Assembly (NCBI GenBank): GCA_947588665.1
Contig: CANPYU010000048.1
Span: 1 to 7,529, forward strand
Reading direction: 5' to 3'
Origin: an uncultured Bacilli bacterium
Lineage (GTDB): Bacteria > Bacillota_I > Bacilli_A > RF39 > UBA660
Length of the DNA: 7,529 nucleotides
Shown here: piece by piece, positions 6,028-7,529 of the stretch
How positions within the stretch are numbered: position 1 is the stretch's first letter
Layout: the number at the start of each line of letters is the position of its first letter
Made by a program: the position numbers and the translations under genes
The notes under the pieces: generated by a model
Database searches by the model: none
Seen by the model: only the letters and a program-made list of their open reading frames with translations
Told to the model about the DNA's origin: nothing

Positions 6028-6065
6028 CTTGTCTATTAAAAAAAAGGATAAGCATAATAGACAAG
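6028..6065. repeat. 11-bp perfect inverted repeat just after the DUF6273-like gene
   Basis: CTTGTCTATTA (6028-6038) and TAATAGACAAG (6055-6065) are perfect reverse complements separated by 16 bases. The repeat starts six bases after the stop codon. The gap holds an A-run on the plus strand (T-run on the minus strand), so the T-run is in the loop and not after the stem, unlike a standard terminator. A smaller overlapping dyad, GAGT (6007-6010)/ACTC (6025-6028), adjoins it. It may act as an mRNA 3'-end stabiliser, part of a compound terminator, or a recombination-associated hairpin. Confidence 0.75.
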
Positions 6066-6071
6066 TATAAC

Positions 6072-7529
6072 TTATTGAACTATATATGGATTAGTTGCTG
6101 TTCCTTTATTTTCTTCTTGAACTGTTGTAAATATTGTATTGGCTTTTAGATTTATTACCGGACGAATACCAAGAGTCGAATCACCTACGAGCGTGTAATT
6201 AAGGTTACCACTTGCATCCACAAAGAATACATAAGCATAAGTGCTAAAGTTAGACGGAGACATCGTCCAATATTGCTGTTCTGTATATAACCAATAACTA
6301 TTATTATTCTGTCCTGCAAATCCTCCAGAATATATTACTTCATCCATAGTTATTACACCTACTGGATTTTTTAATTCATTATTTCCAGTTATTGTTTTTC
6401 CATCTAAAGTTGTTATCGATGAAGCAGAAGGTCCTGTGAATAAATCTCTTTCTCTTGATGTATTATCACCACATTTGAGTGTTGGAGTTTGAGTGCTTGT
6501 ATTCCAACCTGTATTTCCAGATTGCCATGCTATATCTGCTTTTATATATGCTGTTGATATATTTTTATATCCTCCATCACTTTCTTGTCTAACTGGATAG
6601 CTAGTTCCATGATTTATAGTTGCTAATCGTCTATCATTACAAAAGCCTGTGTCTACATCTATTTTGTCTTTTAAAGTTTCTAAATTTGTTTTACCCCACC
6701 ATGTTTCTAATTCTTCTTTTATAGTACTACTATTTATATTTGTATGAGCATCTTCATAAGTTCCAGATGTTCCGGCATCTTTTTGTCCACCATACATAAA
6801 TCCTATATATTTATTATCATCCCATTGCGTATTATATCGTTGAACTGTATTAGTAGTATATACTGTTGTAATTTGAGTACCAGCTCCTGTAGTAGATGGT
6901 GCTTTGGTAGTACCTGAACTTGTTAATCCTGCATAAATTAATCTTATTGTTCCATTACCATTTATTCTAATTATTCTCCACCAGATATCTTGATTAGTAT
7001 CATTTATTTTTCCTAATTTAATCCAGTTATTATCTACTTTCCCTCTAAATACATAACTTGTTCCATAATCGTCACTTGCTTTACATATTAATTTTTGAGA
7101 TGCTTCTGGGCCTGTTACTCTAGTTATTCCATCTACTTCAGTTGGACATCCTGTTTTCGATAATTCTTTTCCTAGCTCTGCTAATACATCTTCAGAAGTT
7201 AGAATTTTATCGTAATATAAATAACAACTTGTTCCATCTAGGGTTAATCCTTTTATATTGACACTGTAATCATCATAGTTTGTACTTGCTGTTGCTCCAT
7301 TGCTACATTCACTTTCTTCACTATTTATTTCATACCCTTCTTTAGGCATTTTATCTGCTTCATCATATTTTCCTGTTTCTTCATTCTTTATATATATTCC
7401 TAGTATATTTATATCTGCACTTTTATTATTTATCTCGGCATATACTCTTCCATCAAAGTTATGTCCTATATCTTCATTTTGATCTTTGTTTGTTTCTTCT
7501 GTTAAGTTTGGATATTCTATTATTACATA
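6072..7529 (-). CDS. Predicted surface protein with DUF6273-like C-terminal domain (5' end outside window)
   Basis: The frame is open from the right edge to TAA at 6074-6072, giving 485 visible residues. The ATG at 7349 is internal: 60 further codons in frame lie upstream of it (IEYPNLTEETNKDQNED onward) and it has no ribosome-binding site. Visible residues ~60-110 hold a Cys-containing β-module ending in SCYLYYDK. Residues ~161-201 hold FRGKVDNNWIKLG and DIWWRIIRINGNGTIRLIYAG, a module seen in many predicted surface proteins of gut Bacillota. Residues ~230-300 contain YIGFMYGG and a predicted helix ending in ELETWWGKTNLE. The C-terminal part (~390-465) has YWTMSPSNF, FVDASGN and GIRPVINLK, the pattern of DUF6273-like domains, which I would place near the C-type-lectin/FGE-sulfatase fold by inference. 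Signal peptide and N-terminal domain are not in view. Role unknown; extracellular location is inferred from the Trp-, Asn-, Thr- and Gly-rich composition. The segment 6159-6269 has unusual base and codon use. Confidence 0.75.
   Translation of the reverse strand, partial: YVIIEYPNLTEETNKDQNEDIGHNFDGRVYAEINNKSADINILGIYIKNEETGKYDEADKMPKEGYEINSEESECSNGATASTNYDDYSVNIKGLTLDGTSCYLYYDKILTSEDVLAELGKELSKTGCPTEVDGITRVTGPEASQKLICKASDDYGTSYVFRGKVDNNWIKLGKINDTNQDIWWRIIRINGNGTIRLIYAGLTSSGTTKAPSTTGAGTQITTVYTTNTVQRYNTQWDDNKYIGFMYGGQKDAGTSGTYEDAHTNINSSTIKEELETWWGKTNLETLKDKIDVDTGFCNDRRLATINHGTSYPVRQESDGGYKNISTAYIKADIAWQSGNTGWNTSTQTPTLKCGDNTSRERDLFTGPSASSITTLDGKTITGNNELKNPVGVITMDEVIYSGGFAGQNNNSYWLYTEQQYWTMSPSNFSTYAYVFFVDASGNLNYTLVGDSTLGIRPVINLKANTIFTTVQEENKGTATNPYIVQ

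Noticed and set aside
7300..7482. 60-codon plus-strand ORF
   Set aside because: It is antisense to the surface-protein frame that continues to the window edge. Its Ser/Ile/Leu-rich product is an antisense artefact.
1..7529. CRISPR array, transposase, reverse transcriptase or phage genes
   Set aside because: No regularly spaced identical repeats and no motifs of these enzymes were seen in any frame.

Overview
The window is very AT-rich. Its ribosome-binding sites are strong GGAGG or GGTGA types, it has a CCA-encoding tRNA, and one surface protein ends in a sortase-type cell-wall anchor. Together with an anaerobic ribonucleotide reductase gene this points to a low-GC, Gram-positive-type anaerobe (Bacillota). 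An uncultured gut lineage of the RF39 kind is my guess, from the style of the proteins only. Trp is written TGG and the reading frames end normally at TAA or TGA, so the standard bacterial code applies, not the Mycoplasma code.

Left edge (1-1014): a divergent pair. The 5' end of an anaerobic ribonucleotide reductase gene (nrdD, ATP-cone only) runs leftwards off the window. A Crp/Fnr-family regulator gene runs rightwards. Between them lies a perfect 16-bp palindrome, TGTTGCAATTGCAACA. It covers the -35 of the regulator promoter and sits about 42 bp upstream of the predicted nrdD start, where the nrdD promoter has an extended -10 but no -35. This is the layout expected for a regulator that represses itself and activates nrdD.

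Middle (1015-4535): after a gene-free stretch come, all on the minus strand, a Rho-independent terminator, a tRNA-Cys gene, and a 992-residue cell-wall-anchored adhesin. The adhesin has a signal peptide, a thioester domain, seven Cna_B/SpaA-like domains and a VPSTG anchor. The tRNA promoter (TTGACA-17-TAGAAT) overlaps the adhesin stop codon.

4536-5870: a probable three-gene minus-strand operon of small proteins: a zinc-ribbon membrane protein, a UPF0316/YebE-like membrane protein and a PF06541-like membrane protein. Two of the longest-ORF starts look wrong, and better starts are given from ribosome-binding sites.

Right edge (5966-7529): the 3' part of a large predicted surface protein that enters from the right, with a DUF6273-like C-terminal domain, followed by an 11-bp perfect inverted repeat and a terminator. 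The last domain contains a 111-bp stretch with a clearly higher GC content and codons used nowhere else in the visible gene. This suggests a swapped or diversified cassette.

No transposase, CRISPR array, reverse transcriptase or sortase gene is visible.
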